64,000 nt of DNA from positions 446,574-510,573 of the forward strand of contig NZ_LMVC01000001.1 of assembly GCF_001510655.1 (NCBI RefSeq). Reading direction: 5' to 3'. Below, piece after piece: positions 27,746-36,394 of the stretch. The notes beneath the pieces are model-generated. The model did no database searches, had not been told where the DNA came from, and saw only the letters and a list, made by a program, of their open reading frames with translations. Each line of letters opens with the position of its first letter. Position 1 is the first letter of the stretch. Position numbers and translations under genes: made by a program. The stretch comes from Fictibacillus sp. FJAT-27399 (GTDB lineage: Bacteria > Bacillota > Bacilli > Bacillales > Fictibacillaceae).

Positions 27746-28648
27746 GTGGATTTAAATGACCGCTATTTGAAGATGTTTATCGAGTATTTGCAAATAGAAA
27801 AAAATAGTTCACATCATACAACGGAAAATTACGAAAAAGCGATCTTACACTTCAAGACGTTTATGAAACAGCAAGCAATCGAAGGATTCGCTGCTGTTTC
27901 TTATCTTTTGGTGAGACATTATTTGACGTGGCTTCACGAGCAGTCCTATTCCAGAAGGACGGTCGCCAAAAAAATTTCGTCTCTCCGCAGCTTTTATCGT
28001 TTTCTTAACCGGGAAAAGATTGTTGAACATAATCCGTTTGCTGCCGCATCTCTGCCCAAAAAAGGCCAGAGCATTCCCCATTTTATCTATGAGGAAGAAC
28101 TGGCACAGCTTTTTCATGTCAGTGACCTGTCTGATCCGCTGGGTCAGAGAAACCAGGCCATCTTGGAGCTTCTTTACGGGACAGGGATCAGGGTGAGTGA
28201 ATGCTGCAAGATCCAGCTCGATGACATCGATTTTTACATAGAAACGGTGCTCATTAAAGGAAAAGGTAAAAAAGAAAGGTATGTGCCTCTGGGCAGCTAT
28301 GCGATAGAAGCATTGACTCGTTATATTGAAGATGGAAGAAAACAGCTTGCAGAGAAAGCCGGCCAGCCTGTAAAAACACTATTCCTTAACTATAAAGGAG
28401 GTTCTCTTTCTGCACGTTCCGTCAGAAATGTATTAAACAGCATGATTCAGCAAACGACGTTAACCGTACATATCAGCCCTCACGTCCTGCGCCACACGTT
28501 TGCGACCCATTTATTAAACGAAGGCGCTGATCTGAGGGCCGTGCAGGAATTGCTCGGACACTCTCATCTTTCGTCTACACAGATCTATACTCATGTCACA
28601 AAAGAACATTTGAAAAAAATTTATAATAACGCTCATCCTCGTGCATAA
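27746..28648 (+). CDS. xerC: Tyrosine recombinase XerC (CodV)
   Basis: XerC with XerD resolves chromosome dimers at dif. The 300 residues contain an N-terminal SAM-like core-binding domain and the catalytic set: Arg149 in TGIRVSECC, a lysine in GKGKKERY, HVLRHTFATH, GHSHLSS, and the nucleophile Tyr281 in TQIYTHV. It begins with GTG at 27746, six bases after GAGGTG. It is the first gene of the xerC-hslV-hslU-codY unit, as in B. subtilis (codV). Confidence 0.95.
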   Translation: MDLNDRYLKMFIEYLQIEKNSSHHTTENYEKAILHFKTFMKQQAIEGFAAVSYLLVRHYLTWLHEQSYSRRTVAKKISSLRSFYRFLNREKIVEHNPFAAASLPKKGQSIPHFIYEEELAQLFHVSDLSDPLGQRNQAILELLYGTGIRVSECCKIQLDDIDFYIETVLIKGKGKKERYVPLGSYAIEALTRYIEDGRKQLAEKAGQPVKTLFLNYKGGSLSARSVRNVLNSMIQQTTLTVHISPHVLRHTFATHLLNEGADLRAVQELLGHSHLSSTQIYTHVTKEHLKKIYNNAHPRA

Positions 28649-28672
28649 ATGAAAGTAAGGAGGGATTTTTTA

Positions 28673-29215
28673 ATGACCCATACATTCCATGCAACGACTA
28701 TTTTTGCCGTTCACCATAATGGACAGTTTGCGATGTCAGGCGATGGCCAGGTTACCTTTGGCAATGCCGTAGTCATGAAACATTCTGCCAAGAAGGTTAG
28801 AAGACTCTTCGGTGGAAAAGTACTCGCCGGATTTGCAGGTTCAGTTGCGGATGCTTTTACGCTGTATGAAAAATTCGAAGCCAAACTGGAGGAATACAGT
28901 GGCAACCTCGCACGTGCCAGTGTCGAACTCGCCAAAGAATGGCGTACCGACCAGGTGCTGAGGAAGCTTGAAGCCATGCTGATCGTCATGAACAAAGAAA
29001 GTCTCCTGCTCATTTCTGGAACCGGGGAGGTCATCGAACCGGATGATGGCATTCTTTCGATCGGATCCGGCGGCAACTATGCGCTTGCTGCGGGAAGGGC
29101 TTTGAAAAGAAATGCTCCTCATCTGTCAGCTGCCGAAATCGCAAGAGCGGCTTTGGAAATTGCCGGTGAAATCTGTGTTTATACAAACGACCAAATTATT
29201 TTGGAAGAGCTGTAG
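28673..29215 (+). CDS. hslV: ATP-dependent protease proteolytic subunit HslV (ClpQ)
   Basis: HslV forms the proteolytic rings that work with the HslU ATPase. The 180-residue protein starts [17 protein letters not shown]. The Bacillus family has five residues before the TTIF sequence that begins mature E. coli HslV; in B. subtilis the residue exposed after Met removal is Ser, here it would be Thr2. [14 protein letters not shown] and the [13 protein letters not shown] stretch are typical. AAGGAGGG fixes ATG 28673 over an earlier ATG at 28649. Confidence 0.96.
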   Translation: MTHTFHATTIFAVHHNGQFAMSGDGQVTFGNAVVMKHSAKKVRRLFGGKVLAGFAGSVADAFTLYEKFEAKLEEYSGNLARASVELAKEWRTDQVLRKLEAMLIVMNKESLLLISGTGEVIEPDDGILSIGSGGNYALAAGRALKRNAPHLSAAEIARAALEIAGEICVYTNDQIILEEL

Positions 29216-29232
29216 AAGGAGCGTGGGAAGAG

Positions 29233-30630
29233 ATGAACACACATTTAACTCCAAGGCAGATTGTTGAGAAGCTTGATCAGTATATCATCGGCCAAAAAGA
29301 CGCGAAAAAAGCGGTAGCTGTTGCTTTAAGGAACAGGTATCGAAGAGGATTACTCGATGAAAAGCTTAGAGACGAGATCTCTCCTAAAAACATTCTGATG
29401 ATCGGGCCGACCGGTGTCGGAAAAACCGAAATTGCAAGAAGGCTGGCAAAGCTAGTGAACGCCCCTTTTATTAAAGTGGAAGCTACCAAGTTTACAGAAG
29501 TAGGTTATGTCGGCCGGGACGTTGAATCCATGGTCCGGGACCTTGTGGAGACATCGATCCGTCTTGTTAAAGAACAAAAAATGCATGATGTAAAAGATAA
29601 AGCGGAAGAGAACGCCAATAAACGGCTTGTTGAACTATTGGTTCCTGGAAAACAAAAAGAATCATCCTATAAAAATCCGCTCGAAATGTTTTTTGGTTCT
29701 AACAACAGCAATAATGCCCAAGCTCCAAGCGACAAAGAAGATGATGCATCGATCAGCCAGCAGCGCAGGCAGATGGCCCATAAACTCGCTCTTGGAGAGC
29801 TTGAGAACCATCTTGTAACCGTTGAAGTGGAAGAACAGAATCATACCATGATGGATATGTTTCAAGGCGCAGGACTTGACCAGCTCGGCATTAACATGCA
29901 AGATATGCTTGGAGGCATCGTCCCCAAGAAAAAGAAAAAACGCAAACTGGCGGTCTCCGAGGCCAGAAAAGTGCTCACGCAGGATGAAGCTGCCAAGCTG
30001 ATCGACATGGATGAAGTCACAAGTGATGCGGTTTACAAAACCGAACAAACAGGTATTATATTTATTGATGAGATTGATAAGATTGCAGGTAAGAACCAAA
30101 ACAGCGCTGATGTTTCCCGAGAAGGTGTACAGCGTGATATCCTGCCGATCGTTGAAGGATCTACCGTCATGACGAAATACGGATCCATCAAGACAGATCA
30201 TATTCTGTTCATCTCAGCAGGTGCGTTTCATATGGCAAAACCCTCAGATCTCATACCTGAGCTGCAGGGCCGTTTTCCAATCAGGGTAGAACTTGAAAAG
30301 CTGTCTGTCGAGGATTTTACCCGGATCTTAATAGAGCCGGATAATGCCCTTTTAAAACAATACAAAGCGTTGCTTGCAACAGAAGGTATAAATCTTGAAT
30401 TTTCTGACGAAGCTATTTCTAAGATTGCAAGTATTGCTTTCCAAGTGAATCAGGAAACCGATAATATTGGTGCAAGAAGACTTCATACCATCCTGGAACG
30501 ATTGCTTGAAGATCTGTCCTTTGAAGCACCTGATGTAACAATGAATGCCATAAAGATCACACCAGAGTACGTAGAAGAAAAACTTGCGACAATCGCAAAG
30601 AATAAGGATTTAAGCCAGTATATCCTGTAG
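29233..30630 (+). CDS. hslU: HslU (ClpY) ATPase subunit
   Basis: HslU unfolds and feeds substrates into HslV. The 465 residues have Walker A GPTGVGKT (58-65), Walker [11 protein letters not shown] (about 275-284), the GYVGRDVE pore motif (near residue 90), the inserted I domain between these (about 110-240), and the conserved C-terminal tail ending SQYIL. It begins 17 bp after hslV. Confidence 0.97.
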   Translation: MNTHLTPRQIVEKLDQYIIGQKDAKKAVAVALRNRYRRGLLDEKLRDEISPKNILMIGPTGVGKTEIARRLAKLVNAPFIKVEATKFTEVGYVGRDVESMVRDLVETSIRLVKEQKMHDVKDKAEENANKRLVELLVPGKQKESSYKNPLEMFFGSNNSNNAQAPSDKEDDASISQQRRQMAHKLALGELENHLVTVEVEEQNHTMMDMFQGAGLDQLGINMQDMLGGIVPKKKKKRKLAVSEARKVLTQDEAAKLIDMDEVTSDAVYKTEQTGIIFIDEIDKIAGKNQNSADVSREGVQRDILPIVEGSTVMTKYGSIKTDHILFISAGAFHMAKPSDLIPELQGRFPIRVELEKLSVEDFTRILIEPDNALLKQYKALLATEGINLEFSDEAISKIASIAFQVNQETDNIGARRLHTILERLLEDLSFEAPDVTMNAIKITPEYVEEKLATIAKNKDLSQYIL

Positions 30631-30643
30631 GAGGAAATGAAAA

Positions 30644-31423
30644 ATGAATTTATTAGAAAAAACAAGAAAGCTGAATGCGATGCTGCAACAATCCGGAGGA
30701 AAGCCCGTCAATTTTAAAGAAATGGCGGAAACTCTCAGGGATGTTATCGAAGCGAATGTTTTTGTTGTCAGCAGAAGAGGAAAGCTTCTTGGAATTTCTT
30801 TAAAACAAGAAATTGAAAATGAGAGAATGAAAAAAATGCTCGAGGAACGACAATTTCCTTCCGAGTACACAAAAGGTTTGTTTAATGTTACAGAAACATC
30901 ATCTAACTTGGATATTGCAAGTGAATATACGGCTTTTCCGGTCGAGAACAAAGAACTCTTCTCTTCTGGATTAACGACCATTGTTCCCATTATCGGTGGA
31001 GCCGAGCGTCTTGGAACGCTGATTCTTTCCCGCCTTTCCAATTCTTTCAATGACGATGATCTGTTGCTGGCAGAATATGGAGCTACTGTTGTTGGAATGG
31101 AGATTCTGCATGAAAAAGCAGAAGAGATTGAAGAAGAAGCTAGAAATAAGGCTGTCGTTCAAATGGCGATCAGTTCACTCTCATATAGTGAACTAGAAGC
31201 AATTGAGCACATTTTCGAAGAGCTTGAAGGAAACGAAGGCTTGCTTGTCGCAAGTAAGATCGCTGACCGTGTTGGGATTACCCGCTCTGTTATCGTAAAT
31301 GCTCTTCGTAAACTTGAAAGTGCAGGTGTTATCGAATCCCGTTCTCTCGGTATGAAAGGCACATACATTAAAGTGCTTAACGATAAATTTTTACTCGAAT
31401 TATCAAAACTTAAAACAAGCTGA
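30644..31423 (+). CDS. codY: Global nutritional regulator CodY
   Basis: CodY represses many stationary-phase, amino-acid and motility genes when branched-chain amino acids and GTP are plentiful. Its 259 residues equal the B. subtilis length. An N-terminal GAF domain (about 1-155) binds isoleucine/valine; the C-terminal winged helix-turn-helix (about 203-245, [20 protein letters not shown]) binds DNA. TAGGAGGAAATG-type site upstream. It is the last gene of its operon and lies directly before fla/che, which CodY controls in B. subtilis; I did not see a good CodY box upstream of flgB. Confidence 0.98.
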   Translation: MNLLEKTRKLNAMLQQSGGKPVNFKEMAETLRDVIEANVFVVSRRGKLLGISLKQEIENERMKKMLEERQFPSEYTKGLFNVTETSSNLDIASEYTAFPVENKELFSSGLTTIVPIIGGAERLGTLILSRLSNSFNDDDLLLAEYGATVVGMEILHEKAEEIEEEARNKAVVQMAISSLSYSELEAIEHIFEELEGNEGLLVASKIADRVGITRSVIVNALRKLESAGVIESRSLGMKGTYIKVLNDKFLLELSKLKTS

Positions 31424-31445
31424 AGATCATGTCATACACAAGGAG

Positions 31446-31477
31446 CCCATTCTGCTAAAAAGCAGGATGGGTTTTTT
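31446..31477 (+). terminator. Terminator after codY
   Basis: CCCATTCTGCT and AGCAGGATGGG form an 11-pair stem (one G-U) over AAAA, followed by TTTTTT. Confidence 0.93.
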
Positions 31478-31506
31478 GTATCGGATGAATTTGTCGAACC
31501 GTGCAG

Positions 31507-31583
31507 AGGTCCCAAGACATTTCAGATCCAATAAATCCTTGTGTATCAGGCTTCTAGTAAGAACTTATTAGGCCTAAAGACCT
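31507..31583. other. Nested inverted repeats upstream of the fla/che operon
   Basis: AGGTC (31507-31511) and GACCT (31579-31583) enclose AGGC (31548) / GCCT (31572-31575) and CTAGTAAG-AA-CTTATTAG (31554-31571). The innermost part is an 18-bp near palindrome. It lies about 65 bp before the likely operon promoter. It could be an operator or an RNA structure. This accounts for much of the 307-bp gap between codY and flgB. Confidence 0.5.
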
Positions 31584-31617
31584 GGACATAAAGTAGTTCT
31601 TTTTATCGAAAAAAGTC

Positions 31618-31689
31618 ACTTTGGTAAAAAATACATAGACACTTTTTGGTTTTATGCCTTAAAATATGGAATATCGGTAACTTTTGGTA
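31618..31689. repeat. Three ACTTT(n)GGTA direct repeats upstream of flgB
   Basis: ACTTTGGTA (31618-31626), ACTTTTTGGT (31641-31650) and ACTTTTGGTA (31680-31689) surround the predicted promoter. Their spacing (23 and 39 bp) suggests regulator binding, but no known consensus is matched. Confidence 0.45.
31636..31665 (+). promoter_or_regulatory. Candidate sigma-A promoter of the fla/che operon
   Basis: TAGACA (31636-31641), 18 bp, TAAAAT (31660-31665), about 65 bp before flgB. Alternatives with poorer spacing exist closer to the gene. No plus-strand sigma-D promoter is visible. Confidence 0.45.
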
Positions 31690-31730
31690 CTCTTTTTAAA
31701 ATTTAGTAGTAAAAAAGAGGGGATATAGTA

Positions 31731-32111
31731 ATGTTTTCAAGTTCTATTTTTCAAATGCTTGAAAGAGGCTTGGATGCCACAGCGTTAAAACAAAAAACAA
31801 TCACTGACAATCTGGCAAATATCAATACGCCAAACTACAAAGCAAAGAAGGTAGAGTTTCAAACTGAGCTCGATGGAAGTTTAACAGCTTACCGCACGAG
31901 CAGCAGGCATGTTCCATTCAGTACGTCTGGAGGCCAAAGCATCGCCGTGACAAGGGACAGCAGTACAATGATGAACAACAACGGGAACAATGTGGATTTA
32001 GATAAAGAGATGGCCGATCTGGCGAAGAACCAGATCTTGAACCAGGCCCTGGTTCAAAGGCTGAACGGAAAATTCAATTCACTGCAAATGGTTATTAAAG
32101 GGGGCAAGTAA
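31731..32111 (+). CDS. flgB: Flagellar basal-body rod protein FlgB
   Basis: FlgB is a proximal rod protein, exported by the flagellar type III system. The 126-residue protein has the N-terminal rod motif DNLANINTPNYKAKKVEFQ and a C-terminal heptad helix (VDLDKEMADLAKNQILNQALVQRL). GAGGGGAT precedes the ATG. It is the first of 32 genes of the fla/che operon that runs to swrB. Confidence 0.95.
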   Translation: MFSSSIFQMLERGLDATALKQKTITDNLANINTPNYKAKKVEFQTELDGSLTAYRTSSRHVPFSTSGGQSIAVTRDSSTMMNNNGNNVDLDKEMADLAKNQILNQALVQRLNGKFNSLQMVIKGGK

Positions 32112-32114
32112 TTG

Positions 32115-32570
32115 ATGGGTATGTTCGATGCATTAAACAATTCCGCTTCAGCTCTAACAGCACAGCGCCTGAAAATGGATGTGGTGTCCTCCAACATTGC
32201 AAACGCAGATTCAACGAGAGGAAAACTGGTTAATGGAAAGTGGGAGCCTTACCGGAGGAAAATGGTCGTCACAGAACCGAATGGGTCTTCATTCAGCACG
32301 ATGTTTCAAACAGCCGTGGACGGCCGCTCAGGAGGTACAGGTGGAGGAGTAAAGGTTGATGGTATAGTAGTTGATCAAACACCATTTAAAATGGTGTATC
32401 AGCCTGATCATCCGGATGCGGATAAGAACGGTTATGTAAAACTTCCTAATGTGGATCCTTTAAAAGAAATGGTAGATCTAGTGAGTTCTACACGGTCTTA
32501 TGAAGCCAACGTGACGGCATTGAATGCAGCTAAGGGAATGTATTTAAAAGCTTTGGAAATAGGTAGATAG
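32115..32570 (+). CDS. flgC: Flagellar basal-body rod protein FlgC
   Basis: FlgC is another proximal rod subunit. The 151 residues start MGMFDALNNSASALTAQRLKM, carry the rod motif SSNIANADSTRG, and end with the conserved VDLVSSTRSYEANVTALNAAKGM. AAAGGGGG lies inside the end of flgB; the start could also be TTG 32112 or ATG 32121. Three bases separate it from the flgB stop. Confidence 0.95.
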   Translation: MGMFDALNNSASALTAQRLKMDVVSSNIANADSTRGKLVNGKWEPYRRKMVVTEPNGSSFSTMFQTAVDGRSGGTGGGVKVDGIVVDQTPFKMVYQPDHPDADKNGYVKLPNVDPLKEMVDLVSSTRSYEANVTALNAAKGMYLKALEIGR

Positions 32571-32587
32571 AAGGATAGGAGATACAT

Positions 32588-32890
32588 ATGAATACTATCA
32601 ATGTTACATCAGCAGCAGGCCTGGTAAAGAATGCGTATTCCGCCGGAAAGCAAACTCCTGCAGATGCTCAGAAATCATTCGCGGGCATGCTGAACAACAT
32701 GCTCCATAAAGTCAATGACTCACAGACGGCATCCAACACTGCTACTGAAAATCTGGTAACCGGCAAGACTACCGATCTTCATCAAGTCATGATTGCTGCG
32801 GAGAAAGCCAGCTTAACCTTGCAAACAACATTGGAAATCAGAAATAAGGTCATAGAGGCTTATCAAGAGGTAATGCGTACACAAATATAG
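32588..32890 (+). CDS. fliE: Flagellar hook-basal body protein FliE
   Basis: FliE links the MS ring to the rod. The 100-residue protein is mostly helical with the family's C-terminal helix DLHQVMIAAEKASLTLQTT-LEIRNKVIEAYQEVMRTQI. AGGATAGGAGAT precedes the ATG. The 115 bp between it and fliF is AT-rich and without a clear terminator. Confidence 0.95.
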   Translation: MNTINVTSAAGLVKNAYSAGKQTPADAQKSFAGMLNNMLHKVNDSQTASNTATENLVTGKTTDLHQVMIAAEKASLTLQTTLEIRNKVIEAYQEVMRTQI

Positions 32891-33005
32891 CTTTCAATAA
32901 ATTTTTCGGATAGTCAGGCTGGTTTATAGGGGTAGGAAGAAAACACTTTTTTAAAATAAAAAAAGAAGAGAATTTCCTTGAGGAGATTGTTAATCGGGGG
33001 AAACG

Positions 33006-34595
33006 ATGATTGAAAAACTGAAGAGCACTATGAACAGAATCTATGTGAATTTTAAAGAGCGCCCTAAAAAGCAAAAGATCATTTTGATCAGTTCCATCGC
33101 ATTTGTTATTATAGCAGCCGCATTTCTGTTTACGTTTATAGCAAAACCGAAACTAGTCCCGTTATATTCTGACCTATCTCCCCAGGAAGCCGGTCAAATT
33201 AAAGAAAGCCTTGATTCAAAAGGAATCACATCCGAGCTTTCTAATGGGGGCAAGGTCATTTCTGTTCCTCAAGGTGTAGTTGACCAGCTGAAAGTCGAAC
33301 TTGCTTCAGAGGGCATACCGAAAAGTGGAAGCATTGATTACTCTTACTTCGGAGAGAACAAAGGGTTCGGGATGACGGACAACGAGTTCAGCGTTTTAGA
33401 AAAAGAAGCAACACAGACAGAGATCGAAAAGTTGATCAAAAGCATAAATGGTGTAGAAGAAGCCAGTGTGATGATCACAACACCGGATAAGAGCATCTGG
33501 GTGAATGACCAGAAAGATACCTCTTCAGCGTCAGTCGTTCTAACACTGAAGCCAGGGTATAAACTTGATCAAAGCCAAGTTAAATCACTGTACCATCTTG
33601 TTTCTAAAAGCGTTCCGAATCTGCCGGTAGAGAATATCGTGATATCCGATCAATATTCCAATACCTTTTCGCTTGACCAGACAAACTCGAATTCCGATAT
33701 GACGGCATACGAAGAACAGCGCCAGATCAAGCAGGATATCGAACGTGATCTGCAAACGAGGGTACAGCAGATGCTCGGTACGATCATGGGGCCGGATAAA
33801 GTGGTGGCCACCGTTACAGCTGATATTGATTTTACAAAAGAAAAAAGAGAAGAAAAACTCGTTGAGCCTGTCGATAAGGACAAGATGGAAGGCATAAAGC
33901 TGAGTGCTGAAAAAGTCAAAGAAACGTTCACAGGGAACGGAACGGTTCCTGGAGGGGTCGACAACACAGGCCAGAGTGATGTGCCAACCTATCAGGGCGG
34001 AGCGAACGGATCCAACGGCGATTATGAAAAAGAAGAAGACAGAATCAACTATGAGGTTAACCGGATAAAAAGACAGATCGTTAAAAGTCCTTACGAGATT
34101 AAAGATCTGGGCATTCAGGTTATGGTAGAGCCGCCTAAGCCAAACGATCCAACTTCATTGCAGCAAGGAACACTGAATGACATCCAGCAGATGCTTGGAA
34201 ATATTGTCAGGACCAGCATCTCAAAAGATACAGCCGCAAACCTGTCGCAGCAGCAGGTCAACCAAAAGATATTTGTTTCAGCCAAACCGTTTAATGGCAA
34301 GCAGCGAACGGCTGCATCGGCTAACTCAGCTATTCCGGTTTGGATCTACATTGCTGGCGGAATTCTGCTGGTCGTTATCATTCTTCTCTTAATCCTTCTT
34401 CTCAGGAAAAGGAAGCAAGAAGAAGAGCCGGTATCAGAAGATGTCGTGTTCGAGCAAGAGTTCTTTAATATACCAGATGTGAACATGGACCGGGAATCTG
34501 AGGGAACAGTCCGAAAAGAGCAACTTGAAAAAATGGCAAAGGAAAAGCCTGAAGAGTTTGCCAAGCTGCTCCGCACGTGGCTATCCGAAGAATAG
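33006..34595 (+). CDS. fliF: Flagellar MS-ring protein FliF
   Basis: FliF forms the membrane MS ring on which the rod, the switch and the export gate are built. The 529-residue protein has two transmembrane helices, at about residues 20-42 and 442-465. Ring-building motifs lie between them (LYSDLSPQEAGQI; FGMTDNEFSVLEKEATQTEIEKLI). The cytosolic C-tail (EQLEKMAKEKPEEFAKLLRTWLSEE) binds FliG, encoded next. Start is preceded by CGGGGGAAAC. Confidence 0.97.
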   Translation: MIEKLKSTMNRIYVNFKERPKKQKIILISSIAFVIIAAAFLFTFIAKPKLVPLYSDLSPQEAGQIKESLDSKGITSELSNGGKVISVPQGVVDQLKVELASEGIPKSGSIDYSYFGENKGFGMTDNEFSVLEKEATQTEIEKLIKSINGVEEASVMITTPDKSIWVNDQKDTSSASVVLTLKPGYKLDQSQVKSLYHLVSKSVPNLPVENIVISDQYSNTFSLDQTNSNSDMTAYEEQRQIKQDIERDLQTRVQQMLGTIMGPDKVVATVTADIDFTKEKREEKLVEPVDKDKMEGIKLSAEKVKETFTGNGTVPGGVDNTGQSDVPTYQGGANGSNGDYEKEEDRINYEVNRIKRQIVKSPYEIKDLGIQVMVEPPKPNDPTSLQQGTLNDIQQMLGNIVRTSISKDTAANLSQQQVNQKIFVSAKPFNGKQRTAASANSAIPVWIYIAGGILLVVIILLLILLLRKRKQEEEPVSEDVVFEQEFFNIPDVNMDRESEGTVRKEQLEKMAKEKPEEFAKLLRTWLSEE

Positions 34596-34605
34596 GAGGT
34601 TAGTT

Positions 34606-35619
34606 ATGGCAAAAGCCGCCAAGGAATTGAATGGAAAAGAAAAAGCTGCCATGCTGATGATTTCTATGGGACCCGATGTGGCAGCCCGGGTATACAAGCA
34701 CTTAAATGAAGATGAGATCCAGCGCCTGACGCTACACATCTCACAAATTAGAAAAGTAGATTCAGAAGTGAAAGAGAACATTATTGAACAATTTCATCAA
34801 ATAGCTCTTGCACAGGATTATATTTCTCAGGGGGGTATCGGTTACGCTAAAACTGTCCTGGAAAAGGCTGTAGGCCGGTCGGAAGCGATGGATATCATCA
34901 ACCGGCTTACATCCACCCTGCAAGTAAGGCCGTTTGATTTTGCAAGAAAAGCGGATCCAGGACATATTCTTAATTTCATACAGAATGAACATCCACAGAC
35001 TATTGCTTTGATCCTGTCCTATCTGGATTCATCACAGGCAGGACAGATTCTTTCAGAACTTCCTCAGGAGCTGCAGGGGGACATCGCGAGAAGGATCGCC
35101 ATCATGGACCGCACATCTCCTGAGATCATTAATGAAGTAGAGCAAATCCTCGAACGAAAACTCTCTGCTACCGTAAGCCAGGACTTCACGCAGGCTGGCG
35201 GTGTAGAATCTGTTGTGGATGTGCTGAACGGAGTAGACCGGGCGACGGAAAAAACCATTCTTGATGCGCTTGAGATTCAAGACCCGGAGCTTGCAGAAGA
35301 AATCAAGAAGAGAATGTTTGTATTTGAAGATATTGTCACCCTTGATAACCGTGCAATACAGCGCGTGATCAGAGAAGTGCAGAACGAAGATATGCTTCTT
35401 GCACTTAAAGCAGCAAGTGAAGAAGTTAAAGAAATTTTGTTCCAAAACATGTCCCAGCGTATGGCGGAGAATTTCAAAGAAGAGATGGAATTTATGGGTC
35501 CAGTCAGGCTGCGTGATGTAGAAGAAGCACAATCCGGAATTGTCGGAATCATCCGGAAACTGGAGGATGCTGGTGAAGTTGTAATCGCAAGAGGCGGAGG
35601 AGATGACATTATTGTCTAG
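34606..35619 (+). CDS. fliG: Flagellar motor switch protein FliG
   Basis: FliG is the rotor protein that meets the stator and passes torque. The 337 residues have the N-terminal FliF-binding domain (ELNGKEKAAMLMISMGPDVAARV), the middle domain with EHPQTIALILSYL, and the C-terminal torque helix region (DVEEAQSGIVGIIRKLEDAGEVVI). ATAGGAGG precedes the start. Its end overlaps fliH by 17 bp. Confidence 0.97.
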   Translation: MAKAAKELNGKEKAAMLMISMGPDVAARVYKHLNEDEIQRLTLHISQIRKVDSEVKENIIEQFHQIALAQDYISQGGIGYAKTVLEKAVGRSEAMDIINRLTSTLQVRPFDFARKADPGHILNFIQNEHPQTIALILSYLDSSQAGQILSELPQELQGDIARRIAIMDRTSPEIINEVEQILERKLSATVSQDFTQAGGVESVVDVLNGVDRATEKTILDALEIQDPELAEEIKKRMFVFEDIVTLDNRAIQRVIREVQNEDMLLALKAASEEVKEILFQNMSQRMAENFKEEMEFMGPVRLRDVEEAQSGIVGIIRKLEDAGEVVIARGGGDDIIV

Positions 35620-36394
35620 GATCATTAAATCTTCTTTTGCAGAGAACCAGGACTTGAATCGTACAATCGGAATCAAAAAAATAAAGCAAAAAATAATGGA
35701 ACAGGAACATCTTACGCCTGAATCCAGGATGGAGATCTCCAAGCAGAAAGCGCAGAACATTTTGGAGGAAGCGGAACGAAGCTATGAAGAGATGACCGCA
35801 AGAATGGCAAAGGAACGCAGGGAACATGAAGCTTTCCTGGAAAACAGCAAAAAAGAATGGAACGAACAGGTCATCATAGAGCGCGATGAAGCTAGAAAAG
35901 AAGGCTTTCATGAGGGGTTTGAGGCAGGTTTGATAGAAGGACGATCAAGTTATGAGAGTTTACTGGGTCATGCAAGGGAAACGGTAGAGCGCTCAAAGCA
36001 GGATTATCAGCAGCAAGTTGAGTCTGCTGAACCCGTTATTATCGAACTGGCAGCAAAGATGGCCAGAAAACTTGTTGGTGAACTTTTGACAGAAAATAAA
36101 GAAGCATGGACCGTGGTCTTAAAGGGTCTCATAAAAGAAGTCAGAGATTATCCTGAAGTGAAATTATATGTCCATCCGCACTGGTATGAAACGACACTGA
36201 ACGCCAAACAGGAATTACAAAACGTTTTGATGCACACATCCGTCCTGTATATCTATCCGGATGAAAAACTAAGCGAAAACGGCTGCGTTGTCGAATTTCC
36301 GTTTGGCAGAATTGAGGGAGGCATGGACAGCCAGCTCAATGAATTGAAAGAAAAGCTGATAGAAACGATAGGTGATCAAAACGATGAACACTGA
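35603..36394 (+). CDS. fliH: Flagellar assembly protein FliH
   Basis: FliH binds the FliI ATPase and holds it at the export gate. The 263-residue protein begins MTLLSRIIKSSF, has a long charged helical N-terminal half (residues about 25-110) with a GxxxG-like stretch (EGFHEGFEAGLIEG), and a C-terminal domain with ELAAKMARKLVGELL. The SD GGAGGAG lies inside fliG. The gene overlaps its neighbours on both sides, as expected for coupled translation. Confidence 0.92.
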   Translation: MTLLSRIIKSSFAENQDLNRTIGIKKIKQKIMEQEHLTPESRMEISKQKAQNILEEAERSYEEMTARMAKERREHEAFLENSKKEWNEQVIIERDEARKEGFHEGFEAGLIEGRSSYESLLGHARETVERSKQDYQQQVESAEPVIIELAAKMARKLVGELLTENKEAWTVVLKGLIKEVRDYPEVKLYVHPHWYETTLNAKQELQNVLMHTSVLYIYPDEKLSENGCVVEFPFGRIEGGMDSQLNELKEKLIETIGDQNDEH

